The position numbers and the translations under genes were made by a program. A stretch of DNA of 36,335 bases from Scytonema sp. UIC 10036 (GTDB taxonomy: Bacteria > Cyanobacteriota > Cyanobacteriia > Cyanobacteriales > Nostocaceae): assembly GCF_009725235.1 (NCBI RefSeq), contig NZ_WJFC01000126.1:1-36335 (forward strand). The letters are read 5' to 3'. Below the pieces are notes generated by a model that saw only the letters and a program-made list of their open reading frames with translations, did not search any database and was not told the origin of the DNA. Of this stretch, positions 1 to 7,766 are shown piece by piece (within the stretch, counting starts at the first letter, position 1; the number at the start of each line of letters is the position of its first letter).

Positions 1-32
1 CTCCCTACTCCCTACTCCCTACTCCCTACTCC
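1..32. repeat. Heptanucleotide tandem repeat (CTCCCTA)n, translated as a linker
   Basis: Four copies of CTCCCTA run from the window edge, followed by a C-run. The stretch is in frame with the Enzyme I domain and has no stop, so it would encode a Pro/Leu/Tyr/Ser-rich linker. This heptamer type is a classic short tandem repeat of filamentous cyanobacteria. Confidence 0.8.
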
Positions 33-1778
33 CCCCATCACTTCCTACAAGGAATACCAGCGTCTAGCGGAATTGCCATTGCAAGAGTTTTTCTTCATAC
101 TCCAGCGCCCATTCAGATTCAGCAATATCACGTAGAAGACGTGGAAACTGAATGGCAACGTTTGCGGATCGCCATTCAAATTTCAAAAGAGGAAATTCAG
201 TCCCTCCTCTCACAAGCATGTACACAAATTGGGGATGCAGAAGCTGCAATCTTTGATGCCCATCTGCTATTTTTAGAAGATCCCGTACTGTTAGAGGCGG
301 TTCACCAACGCATCTTCCAACAGTATCAAAATGCAGAAGTTGCTTGGCAAGCAGTTGTTGAAGAACTAGTGAATAACTACCGTACTTTTGAAGACCCGTA
401 CTTACAAGAGCGAGTTGCAGATATAGTAGATGTAGAGCAAAGGGTGTTGCGTCTGTTGACTGGATTTCAATCTCATATAAGAACTTCAGATTCCTCTCCA
501 GACGATCTGAATCCTTCGGAACCAGCTATTTTGATTGCCACAGATTTAAGTCCTTCGGAGACAGCTAGGTTAGATCCAACAAAAGTGCTGGGCATCTGCA
601 CGACGAATGGCAGTGCTATTTCTCACAGCGCTATCATAGCCCGGAGATTGGGTATTCCGGCAATTGTGGGTTTACCAGAAGAAGTTATGCACTTAAGCAA
701 TGGTGCGATCGCAGCACTGGATGGTGATAGTGGTAGGATGTGGGTTAATCCAGAATCTGAAGTTTTGAATGCACTAGAAGCAAAGCGCAATACACGGCAA
801 GCGGTTCACCAAGAAGCACCAGCAATAGTATTCAATCCAGCAGTGACACGGGATGGAAGACGGATTGATGTGTTTGCTAATATAACAGGTATAACAGATA
901 CAGAGGAAGCACTAAGATTTGGGGCAGAAGGAGTCGGGCTGTTTCGGACGGAGTTCCTTTATATGCAACGAATCACTCCTCCTTCTGAAGAAGAACAGGA
1001 ATTGATTTATCTAAGTGTCGCCCAGAAACTTGGTAACCGTCCGTTGATTATTCGGACTTTGGATATAGGGGGAGATAAACCAATTTCTTACCTCAATTTA
1101 CTCTCAGAAAATAATTCCTTTTTAGGTTGGCGTGGAATTCGCTATTGTCTTGATAATCCCGAAATTTTTAAACCTCAGTTACGGGCAATTTTAAAAGCCA
1201 GTCCCGGACACCAAATGAAAATCATGTTTCCGATGGTTGCTACTGTGGAGGAAATACAAGCAGCTAAGGCAATGCTGGCAGAAGTGCAGGGTGAATTACG
1301 TCAAGAAGGTATTCTCTTTGATGAAGAAATGGAAGTGGGCATTATGGTAGAAGTGCCTTCAGCTGTTATGATTGCGGATAAGCTGGCTGCTGAAGTTGAC
1401 TTCTTTAGTATTGGAACCAACGATCTCAGCCAGTATGTTATGGCTGCCGATCGCACGCACCCACTCGTAGCAGATTTGGTAGATGCCTTTCACCCTGCGG
1501 TGTTGCGAATGATTCAACAAACTGTCCAAGCTGCACGTACAGCCGGAATTTGGGTAGGTTTATGCGGTGAACTGGCATCAGATCCTCTATCCACACCGCT
1601 CCTACTGGGATTGGGGCTGAATGAAGTTAGCCTGAATCCTCAGTCTATTCCGGCATTTAAGCAAGCGATCGCTCAGTTGACTGGGGAGCAAGCAGAAGCG
1701 ATCGTAGCCTCCGCATTGCAACAAGATTCTGCACAAAAGGTTAGAGAGCTACTCGTACAAGTAGGGAGTAGGGAGTAG
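3..1778 (+). CDS. ptsI: PTS Enzyme I (PEP-protein phosphotransferase), 5'-partial, probably the C-terminal part of a fusion
   Basis: Enzyme I takes phosphate from phosphoenolpyruvate and passes it to HPr in the cytoplasm. Numbering from the GTG at 141, the swivelling-domain His162 lies in the motif GSAISHSAIIARRLGIPA. Further on are RTEFLYM, the PEP-barrel motif FFSIGTNDLSQY and the active-site cysteine motif GLCGELASDP. The frame is open without a stop from base 3, and bases 51-140 encode a typical Enzyme I N-terminus (GIPASSGIAIARVFL). The GTG at 141 would therefore remove about 30 conserved residues; from base 51 the domain is about 575 residues, the normal family length. No ATG, GTG or TTG lies in frame between 3 and 140, so the true start is outside the window. 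In cyanobacteria Enzyme I is often fused behind DhaM and HPr domains, which would fit (inference). The C-terminus runs into a GGGAGTA repeat. Confidence 0.9.
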   Translation, partial: PYSLLPTPYSPHHFLQGIPASSGIAIARVFLHTPAPIQIQQYHVEDVETEWQRLRIAIQISKEEIQSLLSQACTQIGDAEAAIFDAHLLFLEDPVLLEAVHQRIFQQYQNAEVAWQAVVEELVNNYRTFEDPYLQERVADIVDVEQRVLRLLTGFQSHIRTSDSSPDDLNPSEPAILIATDLSPSETARLDPTKVLGICTTNGSAISHSAIIARRLGIPAIVGLPEEVMHLSNGAIAALDGDSGRMWVNPESEVLNALEAKRNTRQAVHQEAPAIVFNPAVTRDGRRIDVFANITGITDTEEALRFGAEGVGLFRTEFLYMQRITPPSEEEQELIYLSVAQKLGNRPLIIRTLDIGGDKPISYLNLLSENNSFLGWRGIRYCLDNPEIFKPQLRAILKASPGHQMKIMFPMVATVEEIQAAKAMLAEVQGELRQEGILFDEEMEVGIMVEVPSAVMIADKLAAEVDFFSIGTNDLSQYVMAADRTHPLVADLVDAFHPAVLRMIQQTVQAARTAGIWVGLCGELASDPLSTPLLLGLGLNEVSLNPQSIPAFKQAIAQLTGEQAEAIVASALQQDSAQKVRELLVQVGSRE

Positions 1779-1794
1779 GGGGTAGGGGTTAGGG
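1761..1794. repeat. Heptanucleotide repeat (GTAGGGA/GTAGGGG), inverse of the one at 1-32
   Basis: About five degenerate copies of GTAGGGA. The first ones encode the last residues and the stop of Enzyme I. The unit is the reverse complement of the repeat at 1-32, so the Enzyme I domain is bracketed by inverted copies of one repeat family. Confidence 0.75.
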
Positions 1795-1854
1795 AAGAAG
1801 GATTTTCATAATTAGATGATGAAATTTTTCATTGGGATGCCTTCTGCTTTCTTG

Positions 1855-2241
1855 TTAAAATCTAATCCCTAATTGTCCGTTGATTCCTCGAACAGAGTTG
1901 TAGCCTACACCCACGAAAACGTTATCAGTAGCCCTTGTCTGAACTCCACCAGAAAAAGCAACACCCTTATCTTCCGAATAGTATCCCACTCCTACATATG
2001 GTGAAATTACGGGTAAAGGAATAAACTTGAGTACATCTACCCCAACAGCACCATCAGGACCAACACCTAATTCAGCCCCAAAACTTAGAGCTTTTGCACC
2101 AACAGAATAGGTAATATCACCTTCTTTGCTACCTACTGACACCCAAGGTTGTGGTACTAGTTGAGCGTAAGCACTTTGTGGAGCAAATAAAGCTAACAAA
2201 CTCACTGACGCCAACAATGTTTTTCCAATAACTGCTTTCAC
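1855..2241 (-). CDS. Small exported protein, possible outer-membrane beta-barrel
   Basis: 128 residues with a clear Sec signal peptide (about 1-26, ending SAYA-Q). The mature part is rich in Gly, Val, Ser and Tyr, with alternating hydrophobic residues that read as short beta strands (for example ISPYVGVGYYSEDKG and NVFVGVGYNSV). It ends in Phe (GQLGIRF), which is common for outer-membrane barrels recognised by BamA. About 100 mature residues is small for a full barrel, so it could be a minimal barrel or a periplasmic beta protein. The start is GTG at 2241, chosen because GAAGGAG lies just upstream at ribosome-binding distance. I do not recognise a named family. It is convergent with the Enzyme I gene. 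Confidence 0.6.
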   Translation of the reverse strand: MKAVIGKTLLASVSLLALFAPQSAYAQLVPQPWVSVGSKEGDITYSVGAKALSFGAELGVGPDGAVGVDVLKFIPLPVISPYVGVGYYSEDKGVAFSGGVQTRATDNVFVGVGYNSVRGINGQLGIRF

Positions 2242-2598
2242 GTTTCACTCCTTCACTTTTTGCCAATTTAATCTGAACACCGAACCCTCAGTCAGTACTG
2301 ATAGCAGCCTGTCAAAAAGAAAACTGAAAATTCCATCTGTACGCTGCTGTTAACTAAGGTGTGTCTATTATGACTAACAGAGACGGAATTCGTCATGCCT
2401 TGGTGCCTGGTTTGTGAAAAATCTAGCAAATTGCTTGGGAAGTGTCTCATTTTATTTCGCGATCGCATTTAAATGTCTGTTGAATGCGTAAAACTATTAC
2501 GTGACAAATGTAATGCCCTCATCGTGACATTTCTTAGATGCTTCTTCAAAGTTTTACCAATATCTTAAAGTTATCAAGTTGAGGAAAAGGAGTTTTTC
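2242..2598. other. Intergenic region between divergent genes, no gene seen
   Basis: 357 bases between the small exported protein (minus) and the M23 peptidase (plus). It must hold both promoters. I see one HIP1-like site (GCGATCGC near 2460) and the ribosome-binding sequence AAAAGGAG at about 2584-2591. I see no convincing ORF or strong hairpin. Confidence 0.5.
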
Positions 2599-3612
2599 AT
2601 GAACTATCTTTCTCGTCGTCGCTTATTACAATTCGGTCTGTTAACGCCTTTAGCAGCCTTGCCACTCTCTAGACAGCCCAGTGCATTTGCTGTATGTTGT
2701 ATAGATGGAGAATGTAATAATCCTACACGAATTACTGCTTCTAAACCTGTCGGTGATATTCCTGGAGTTAGTAACTTTATTTGGCCGATTGCTGGTGCGC
2801 CAAATACACCTTACTTAATCGGTGACGCTTTCGGTCCCCGTCTTATTGGCAATCCTGGCAAATATGATTGGCATGAGGGGATTGATATTAAAGCAGATGA
2901 AGGAATTGACGTAGTTGCTAGTTGTAGCGGATTTGTCAGGATTTCAGCAGATTGCGATGAGCGTTATAAAAATAGTGGAAAGATAATTCAGATTGAGGGA
3001 TATGAGTATGACAGCAACAACAAGATAACCCAGAAATATCGCATCAACTACAATCACTTGAGTGAACGACTAGTTAAAGTAGGTGACATAGTTAGCCAGG
3101 GAACTGTCATTGGTAAATCTGGATGCACGGGGGCAAACTGGCCTCACCTACATTTAGAAATTCGCAAAGATGATGTTCCTCAAAATCCATACTTTTATTT
3201 AACTTTTCCCTCAACAGATTCTCATACAGTTGCAATTCAAGGTGTAACGAGCAACGCTAATGGCACTCTTAATGTGAATCTTCGCGTTATGACTCCTCGT
3301 ACAAAGCTAGACATCAATCGTATCAATGTTTTTGCCTTAGACAGCAATAATAATACAGTAGATTCCATGTACGTTGATTTTAATGAGAGCCACAATTGCG
3401 GTCGTATTAGTTCAAGTAGTACTAATAGTTATACCTACAGAGAAAGTATAACAAAAGCAGTCACCATTACCCCAGAAAATTTTTGGTACGATATTACTGA
3501 ATGGACAGTCAACTTTACCTTTTCCGGCTTGTTACTATCAAATACAATAAAAATCAAAGCAGAAGCATTAGATAGATCGGGAGTAATTGCTGAAGATATT
3601 AAAACGATTTAG
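2599..3612 (+). CDS. M23 family metallopeptidase (LytM-like) with twin-arginine leader
   Basis: Probable zinc endopeptidase acting on peptidoglycan cross-bridges outside the cytoplasm. The N-terminus has a twin-arginine-type leader (SRRRLLQFGLL, residues 5-15, then a hydrophobic run to about residue 30). The M23 core is at about 60-200: His92 and Asp96 in WHEGIDI (the HxxxD zinc motif), His153 in YNHL, and His183/His185 in PHLHLEI. All metal ligands are therefore present. Residues about 205-337 form a beta-rich C-terminal domain that I do not recognise. The ribosome-binding site AAGGAG sits 6-7 bases before the ATG. The mature region has several cysteines near the leader (CCIDGEC) and one in the core (SGCTG). 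Export of M23 enzymes by Tat is less usual than by Sec, and the leader call is from sequence only. Confidence 0.88.
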   Translation: MNYLSRRRLLQFGLLTPLAALPLSRQPSAFAVCCIDGECNNPTRITASKPVGDIPGVSNFIWPIAGAPNTPYLIGDAFGPRLIGNPGKYDWHEGIDIKADEGIDVVASCSGFVRISADCDERYKNSGKIIQIEGYEYDSNNKITQKYRINYNHLSERLVKVGDIVSQGTVIGKSGCTGANWPHLHLEIRKDDVPQNPYFYLTFPSTDSHTVAIQGVTSNANGTLNVNLRVMTPRTKLDINRINVFALDSNNNTVDSMYVDFNESHNCGRISSSSTNSYTYRESITKAVTITPENFWYDITEWTVNFTFSGLLLSNTIKIKAEALDRSGVIAEDIKTI

Positions 3613-3685
3613 AACGTTACTCATTCAATTGCGATCGCATTAACCAGCGATAAACTTTTACCCACTTTATTTAAATCAAGAAGTC

Positions 3686-4150
3686 ATGAATATCAAATCC
3701 TTAGCCTTAGCAATTCTTCTAATCGGACTGTGCTTTACTGGTTTCACTTCCCCCGTTTATGCCGATAATAATGATATACCAATTATTCCTATCCGGGGTT
3801 GCACGCTTAATACCTTAAAATCAGGATACGGAGTACAGGTAACTGGAACATTTATTTCTCTACCGTCTTTTCCTCCCGGTCCTTTTGGTCAAACAGGTTT
3901 GTTTTCCTTTGATGGCTTAGGAAAAATGTCTGGAAATGATACTGTCAGTTTGAACGGTAATATTGTTTCAAGACAATTATCAGGAACTTATACCGTCAAT
4001 TTAAACTGTGAAGTTTCTTTAAAGATTTCTGATAAGAATGGTAACTCAGCTACCTTAAAAGGTGCGATCGTGAATAAAGGACAAAAAATTCTTTTTATTC
4101 AAGCTGAGCCAGACAAAGTAGTAATCACAGGAGTAGCAGAAAAGATATAA
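3686..4150 (+). CDS. Small secreted protein of unknown function
   Basis: 154 residues with a typical Sec signal peptide (MNIKSLALAILLIGLCFTGF, cleavage likely after VYA, about residue 26). The mature part is beta-rich with one Cys near its start (RGCTLN) and a second at LNCEVSL, which could form a disulfide. The middle (LFSFDGLGKMSGNDTVSLNGN, SGTYTVNLNC) resembles small cyanobacterial exported beta proteins, but I recognise no named family. It lies 73 bases after the M23 peptidase on the same strand and may be co-transcribed with it. Confidence 0.6.
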   Translation: MNIKSLALAILLIGLCFTGFTSPVYADNNDIPIIPIRGCTLNTLKSGYGVQVTGTFISLPSFPPGPFGQTGLFSFDGLGKMSGNDTVSLNGNIVSRQLSGTYTVNLNCEVSLKISDKNGNSATLKGAIVNKGQKILFIQAEPDKVVITGVAEKI

Positions 4151-4208
4151 ACCAATACGTCCTGTAGCAATTCTATTTGATTTGTGAAAATTGCGCTCCA
4201 TCAGATCT

Positions 4209-4229
4209 CCGGTTTCTTAAAGCAACCGG
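4209..4229. repeat. Small hairpin of the GGTTTC type
   Basis: CCGGTT and AACCGG pair across a 9-base loop. It lies between two convergent genes and resembles the GAAACC-type dispersed hairpins of Nostocales. A terminator role is possible, but there is no clear T-run. Confidence 0.35.
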
Positions 4230-4270
4230 GGGTTTCAGTTTGCAGGAATGATTGAAACAAGAGATAACAC

Positions 4271-5225
4271 TTAAGCGAGCAGTAACTCCACCGCTCCTAA
4301 AACTTTCAGCGTTGTTCTCTGAGCCTCTGTTATCCCTGTAACACCTATAATATTCATTCCCTCATAAGGACCACTAGCCTTAAGAGTGCTCAAACACTTC
4401 CCCGTATTAACATCCCAAAGCTTAATCGTTTCATCCATACTACCACTGGCAAGGATTTGTCCATCCGGGCTCCACGCCACTGCATCTACTATATTATGAT
4501 TACCCTGCAAGGTATTAAGGCATTTACCGTCACAAGTGTCCCACACCCTGACTGTATGGTCACTAGAGCCGCTAGCGAGGATTTGACCAGTTGGATTCCA
4601 TGCCACTGAGTATACCCAATTTGTATGACCCTGCAAGATATTAAGGCAGTGACCGTCACGAACATCCCACAACCTAACTGTGCGATCGAAACTACCACTG
4701 GCTAGGGTTTGCCCATCTGAACTCCATACGACTGAGTATACCCAATTTGTATGACCCTGCAAGGTACTGAGGCATTTACTGTCACGAGCATTCCATAACT
4801 TTACCACACGATCAAAACTGCCAGTAGCGAGGCTTTGCCCATCTGGACTCCATGCCACTGAAAATACCCTGCCTGTATGTCCTTCCAAGTTATTGAGGCA
4901 TTTACCGTCACGAGTGTCCCATAACATCTGCTTCTCCCCAATCAATTCGTTTTTTGACGATGTCTATACTGGTTTTTACGGAGGCTGTTTCTTGTAAATT
5001 CGTATTGTCTAAGTCAGCGATCGCTCGCCAGTCAAGAGCTAATTTAAGGCATATTGCTCGAAAATTTCCTGCATCTACTGGCTTACCCGTAAGAAATTTA
5101 CTTAATGTCGCCAACGCTATTCCCATATCCCGAGCAAGACTTTTTTGGCTGGAAAACCCATTGTGCCTCAAAGCCAATCTCACTTTCTCAAGACATTCTG
5201 GACGAACATTGAGCGATCGCGACAT
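4271..5225 (-). pseudogene. WD40 regulator with N-terminal HTH-like domain; NTPase core deleted, frame broken
   Basis: Two frames hold the two ends of one known architecture. Bases 5225-4908 encode the N-terminal helix-turn-helix-like domain of cyanobacterial STAND/WD40 proteins (starts MSRSLNV, contains SQKSLARDMGIALATLSKFLTGKPVDAGNF, ends at the linker IDWGEADV). Bases about 4940-4271, in another frame, encode four WD40 repeats ([18 protein letters not shown], then units starting LWN, LWD and VWD, each with GH and WD pairs) and the usual C-terminus [20 protein letters not shown]. In intact relatives DWGEA leads into an NB-ARC NTPase domain; here it joins WD40 sequence within a few bases (about 4918-4930). 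The likely event is a deletion of the NTPase and the first WD40 repeats that also shifted the frame. The pieces might still be expressed separately: the WD40 part has a possible TTG start at 4945. The ATG at 5234 is an alternative start for the HTH part. Confidence 0.75.
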
Positions 5226-5305
5226 CCGCAACATAAAGCGACAGAGTAATTATACGTAAACATCTTACTCGAAAGTTGGCAGAAGGGGGGAAACAGGAAA
5301 TTTAT

Positions 5306-5332
5306 TTTCCTCCCCTTTATAAGGGGAGGAAA
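5306..5332. repeat. Dispersed palindrome CCTCCCCTT-TAT-AAGGGGAGG
   Basis: A 12-bp perfect stem (5306-5317 with 5321-5332) and a 3-base loop, followed by another AAGGAGGGG. This is a common cyanobacterial interspersed palindrome. When read as protein it gives the familiar spurious PPLYKGRKGG peptide, so I do not call a gene here. Confidence 0.7.
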
Positions 5333-5369
5333 GGAGGGGTAAATTGGTATAAAAAAAGTAAAAATTTGA

Positions 5370-5415
5370 GGCTCTTCAGTACTTGTTATTTTAGCATAAC
5401 AAGTACTGAAGAGCC
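5370..5415 (-). terminator. Perfect 20-bp hairpin, likely terminator of the mbnP-mbnH operon
   Basis: 5370-5389 and 5396-5415 are perfect inverted repeats with a 6-base loop. On the minus strand the hairpin begins 17 bases after the mbnH stop and is followed by TCAAATTTTTACTTTTTTTA, a T-rich tail. A 20-bp perfect stem is longer than most intrinsic terminators. Confidence 0.75.
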
Positions 5416-5431
5416 AAAATTGATAGAAACA

Positions 5432-6613
5432 TTAATTTCCTGTTCTATTCGGATTGCTAAAGGCTGGATTTTTCACAAACTCTTCATCGGTCAAACTTTT
5501 TAAAAAGTCTAACAAATCCTGCTTTTCTTGAGAAGTCAACTTAAATCCAGAAATAAAATGGCTCTTCAATGGATTTTGACTTCCTACTCCTGCCAAGGTA
5601 CCACTAGCAATAGTCCTTCCACCTGCGGCATAATGAGCGATCGCTTCTTCTAAAGTAGCAATACTACCATCATGCATATAAGGTGCAGTTAAAGCAATAT
5701 TTCGCAAAGTAGGCGCTTTAAACTTACCCATATCTGCTGATTTCTGAGTGATTTCATGTATTCCTGTATTATTAGCGGGATATGCACCTTTTCCATCTAA
5801 ATTATAAAGTCCTGTATTATGAAAAGCAATTTCTTCAAATGCCAAACGCTCGTGTTTAATTGAATCGCTAAAATTCAAGCCACCGTGACAGTGAAAACAT
5901 TCTAAACGTTCGCTATTAAAGAGTGTTTCACCTCGCTTTGCTGATGCAGAAATTGCATTTTTATCACCCCCATAGCGATATTTATCGTAAGGTGAATTGA
6001 CCGAAATTAAACTGCGCTCAAATGATGCTATTGCTTTGGTTAAATTATGAAGATTGATATTATTATCTCCCCGACCAAATGCAGCAGTAAATAACTTGCG
6101 ATAATTAGCATCTTCCCGCAACATCTTTAATATGTCTTGTTCCTTACCTGCCAACCCCATCTCTACTGGACGTTCCCCAAACATTGGTACTAAGGCTTGG
6201 ACTTCAAGTTTTTTCATTCCTGGATGCGCCCAAGTTAAGACGGAATTATACGCTATATTTGCAAGACTCATCGCATTACGAGGGTGCTTTTCTCCTGTTG
6301 CACCAACTGATACAGGTTTACCATCGGTAAATGCTAATGCTTGAATGTGACAGGACGCGCAGGAAAATTCACTGTTCACAGAAAGGCGCTTTTCGTAAAA
6401 TAAATAACGACCAAGTTCTACCTTTTCCGCTGTCATTGGATTATCACTTGGTACAATTGGTTTGGGCATCCAAGCAGGAATATCCCAAACATAAGTATTG
6501 CTGGGAAATGGTGCTGATAAAATATGATTAAAACCAATGGATAAGCTGAATGCGATCGCGAACACGCTCGACAGTACAAACCAGCGTTTCCATTTAAAAA
6601 TCATGTGTTTCAC
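5432..6613 (-). CDS. mbnH: MbnH-like di-heme cytochrome c peroxidase/MauG family enzyme
   Basis: Periplasmic di-heme c-type enzyme. A membrane-anchor or signal segment spans about 11-32. The two heme-binding motifs are CASCH (85-89) and CFHCH (239-243); a conserved Met313-His314 lies in APYMHDGS. The pattern FTDGKPVSVGATGEKHPRNAMSL and FGERPVEMG is what I know from the MbnH branch rather than classical CcpA peroxidases. MbnH enzymes oxidise a tryptophan of partner MbnP to kynurenine, part of a copper-binding site (established for characterised members). Start: GTG at 6613 overlaps the mbnP stop as GTGA, the sign of translational coupling; ATG at 6604 is an alternative. The immediately upstream partner gene strongly supports the call. 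Length 393 is normal for the family. Confidence 0.88.
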   Translation of the reverse strand: MKHMIFKWKRWFVLSSVFAIAFSLSIGFNHILSAPFPSNTYVWDIPAWMPKPIVPSDNPMTAEKVELGRYLFYEKRLSVNSEFSCASCHIQALAFTDGKPVSVGATGEKHPRNAMSLANIAYNSVLTWAHPGMKKLEVQALVPMFGERPVEMGLAGKEQDILKMLREDANYRKLFTAAFGRGDNNINLHNLTKAIASFERSLISVNSPYDKYRYGGDKNAISASAKRGETLFNSERLECFHCHGGLNFSDSIKHERLAFEEIAFHNTGLYNLDGKGAYPANNTGIHEITQKSADMGKFKAPTLRNIALTAPYMHDGSIATLEEAIAHYAAGGRTIASGTLAGVGSQNPLKSHFISGFKLTSQEKQDLLDFLKSLTDEEFVKNPAFSNPNRTGN

Positions 6614-7560
6614 TTCACACTAAACAAAGTTTGTTGTACAGATATTTTACCGCCAAAAGGAATACCCAAAGTTGCCATAATTCCAGTACAATCTTTATCG
6701 TTGGGTTCCGACATACATCCTGGTGATGTATTTGCCTGATTGCGGCTTAAATCGGTGTTAGATAACAGTTTAGCAAGATCGACAATAATCGCATTTTTAC
6801 TGGGTTCAAAGTCAGTTAAGGTAATGGTTGATGTGTTAGGATTTCTACATTTAGTTATCGGTTTTTGACTGGAAGTTTCTGCTTGACAACCCGTGCTACC
6901 TAAATGAATGAGAAAGGAATTACTTTGTTCTTTTTCACCATGTTTGTGTTGGTTTGTTTGATTTTGGTGTTTACCTGTTGATTGAGTTTTAGCTGAGAAT
7001 GCAAAATCGATGCGAGCAAACTTATATCCAAATTGCCAACTCCACCACAACGAGGTCAAATTTAAGGGTGAAGGTGCAAGCGTTGAATCTTCGTGGTTGA
7101 GGTTTTCTGGTAAACCTAAAGTAAATTTTATAGCTTTATATTTACCTTGAGGAAGTGTACCCACTACTAAATCGCGGGTTTCCTCCGTTCCATTAGCACA
7201 AGCACCTGTTTTATTTTCAAAATCGATTAAAGCGACGTTTTGATATTGCCATTTGCCATCTTGAGTCAGGGATAAAGGAATGGCTTTATTATTATTATCA
7301 ATTAGAGTAATATCGGAAACATAAAAGCGAAAATCTAAAGGGGTAACAGTTGTTGCTGGTTTACCTAAATTGTAATTGTTGCCACAGCGAAAAGGTTGAT
7401 TTCCAACTTGACCGATAAATTTGATTGCAATTTCTTGATTTTGAGCAGCATTGACTTGTGGAAAAATATGATTTTTAAACAAGGGTTGGATAGCAAGAAT
7501 TGCTAGGGAAAAAACAGCAAACTTCTTGAGATTTTTCATGTAGAATTTAATGAAATTCAT
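6610..7560 (-). CDS. mbnP: MbnP-like periplasmic metal-binding protein ('metallo-mystery pair' partner)
   Basis: 316 residues with an N-terminal signal (hydrophobic 12-28, mature near NAAQNQEIAIKF). It shows the family hallmarks: FIGQVGNQPFRCG (Cys59), TPLDFRFYVSDI, the GACANGT cysteine (121), GTLPQGKYKAIKFTLGLPENLNH and the tryptophan cluster LWWSWQFGYKFARIDF (172-175). Later cysteines are at 225, 238, 282 and 291, six in all. A His/Gln-rich insertion (about 197-212, KHQNQTNQHKHGEK) could bind metal and looks variable. In characterised MbnP proteins a Trp is converted to kynurenine by MbnH and helps bind copper; which Trp corresponds here I cannot say. The start is uncertain: ATG at 7560, or ATG at 7539 (MKNLKKFAVFSL), which gives a tidier signal peptide. 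First gene of a two-gene operon. Confidence 0.85.
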   Translation of the reverse strand: MNFIKFYMKNLKKFAVFSLAILAIQPLFKNHIFPQVNAAQNQEIAIKFIGQVGNQPFRCGNNYNLGKPATTVTPLDFRFYVSDITLIDNNNKAIPLSLTQDGKWQYQNVALIDFENKTGACANGTEETRDLVVGTLPQGKYKAIKFTLGLPENLNHEDSTLAPSPLNLTSLWWSWQFGYKFARIDFAFSAKTQSTGKHQNQTNQHKHGEKEQSNSFLIHLGSTGCQAETSSQKPITKCRNPNTSTITLTDFEPSKNAIIVDLAKLLSNTDLSRNQANTSPGCMSEPNDKDCTGIMATLGIPFGGKISVQQTLFSVK

Positions 7561-7625
7561 GTAACAGTATAATGTATAATAGTCCTATTGGATAGAGAAA
7601 AATTATTAACCATCGCAGTAAACAC

Positions 7626-7680
7626 GTAGGTAGGGCTATGCCGCACATATAAGGCTTTTCTGCGGTATAGCTCTACTTAC
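7626..7680. repeat. 20-bp imperfect inverted repeat upstream of mbnP
   Basis: 7626-7645 (GTAGGTAGGGCTATGCCGCA) pairs with 7661-7680 (TGCGGTATAGCTCTACTTAC) around a 15-base loop. All three mismatches are G-T, so the plus-strand RNA would pair along all 20 positions with G-U wobbles. It resembles GTAGGTAGGG-type dispersed repeats and could be a MITE-like element or a transcript end for the mbnP and CHAT genes' flanks. Confidence 0.55.
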
Positions 7681-7766
7681 AGTACTTAAAAAAGATAGTT
7701 ACAATCAATACTGCGTAGGTTTTGCATAAAAAGTTGCCACTTTTTTTTGATAATGACTGCCCATTT

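Noticed and set aside
4489..4698. Minus-strand 69-codon ORF in the WD40 region
   Set aside because: It is an alternative frame of the WD40 repeats, open only because the DNA is repetitive.
4954..5259. Plus-strand 101-codon ORF
   Set aside because: Antisense shadow of the HTH-like domain, which has clear family resemblance on the minus strand.
5276..5503. Plus-strand 75-codon ORF across the palindromes after the WD40 remnant
   Set aside because: It is made of the dispersed CCTCCCC palindrome (PPLYKGRKGG) and the terminator hairpin, and overlaps the end of mbnH on the other strand.
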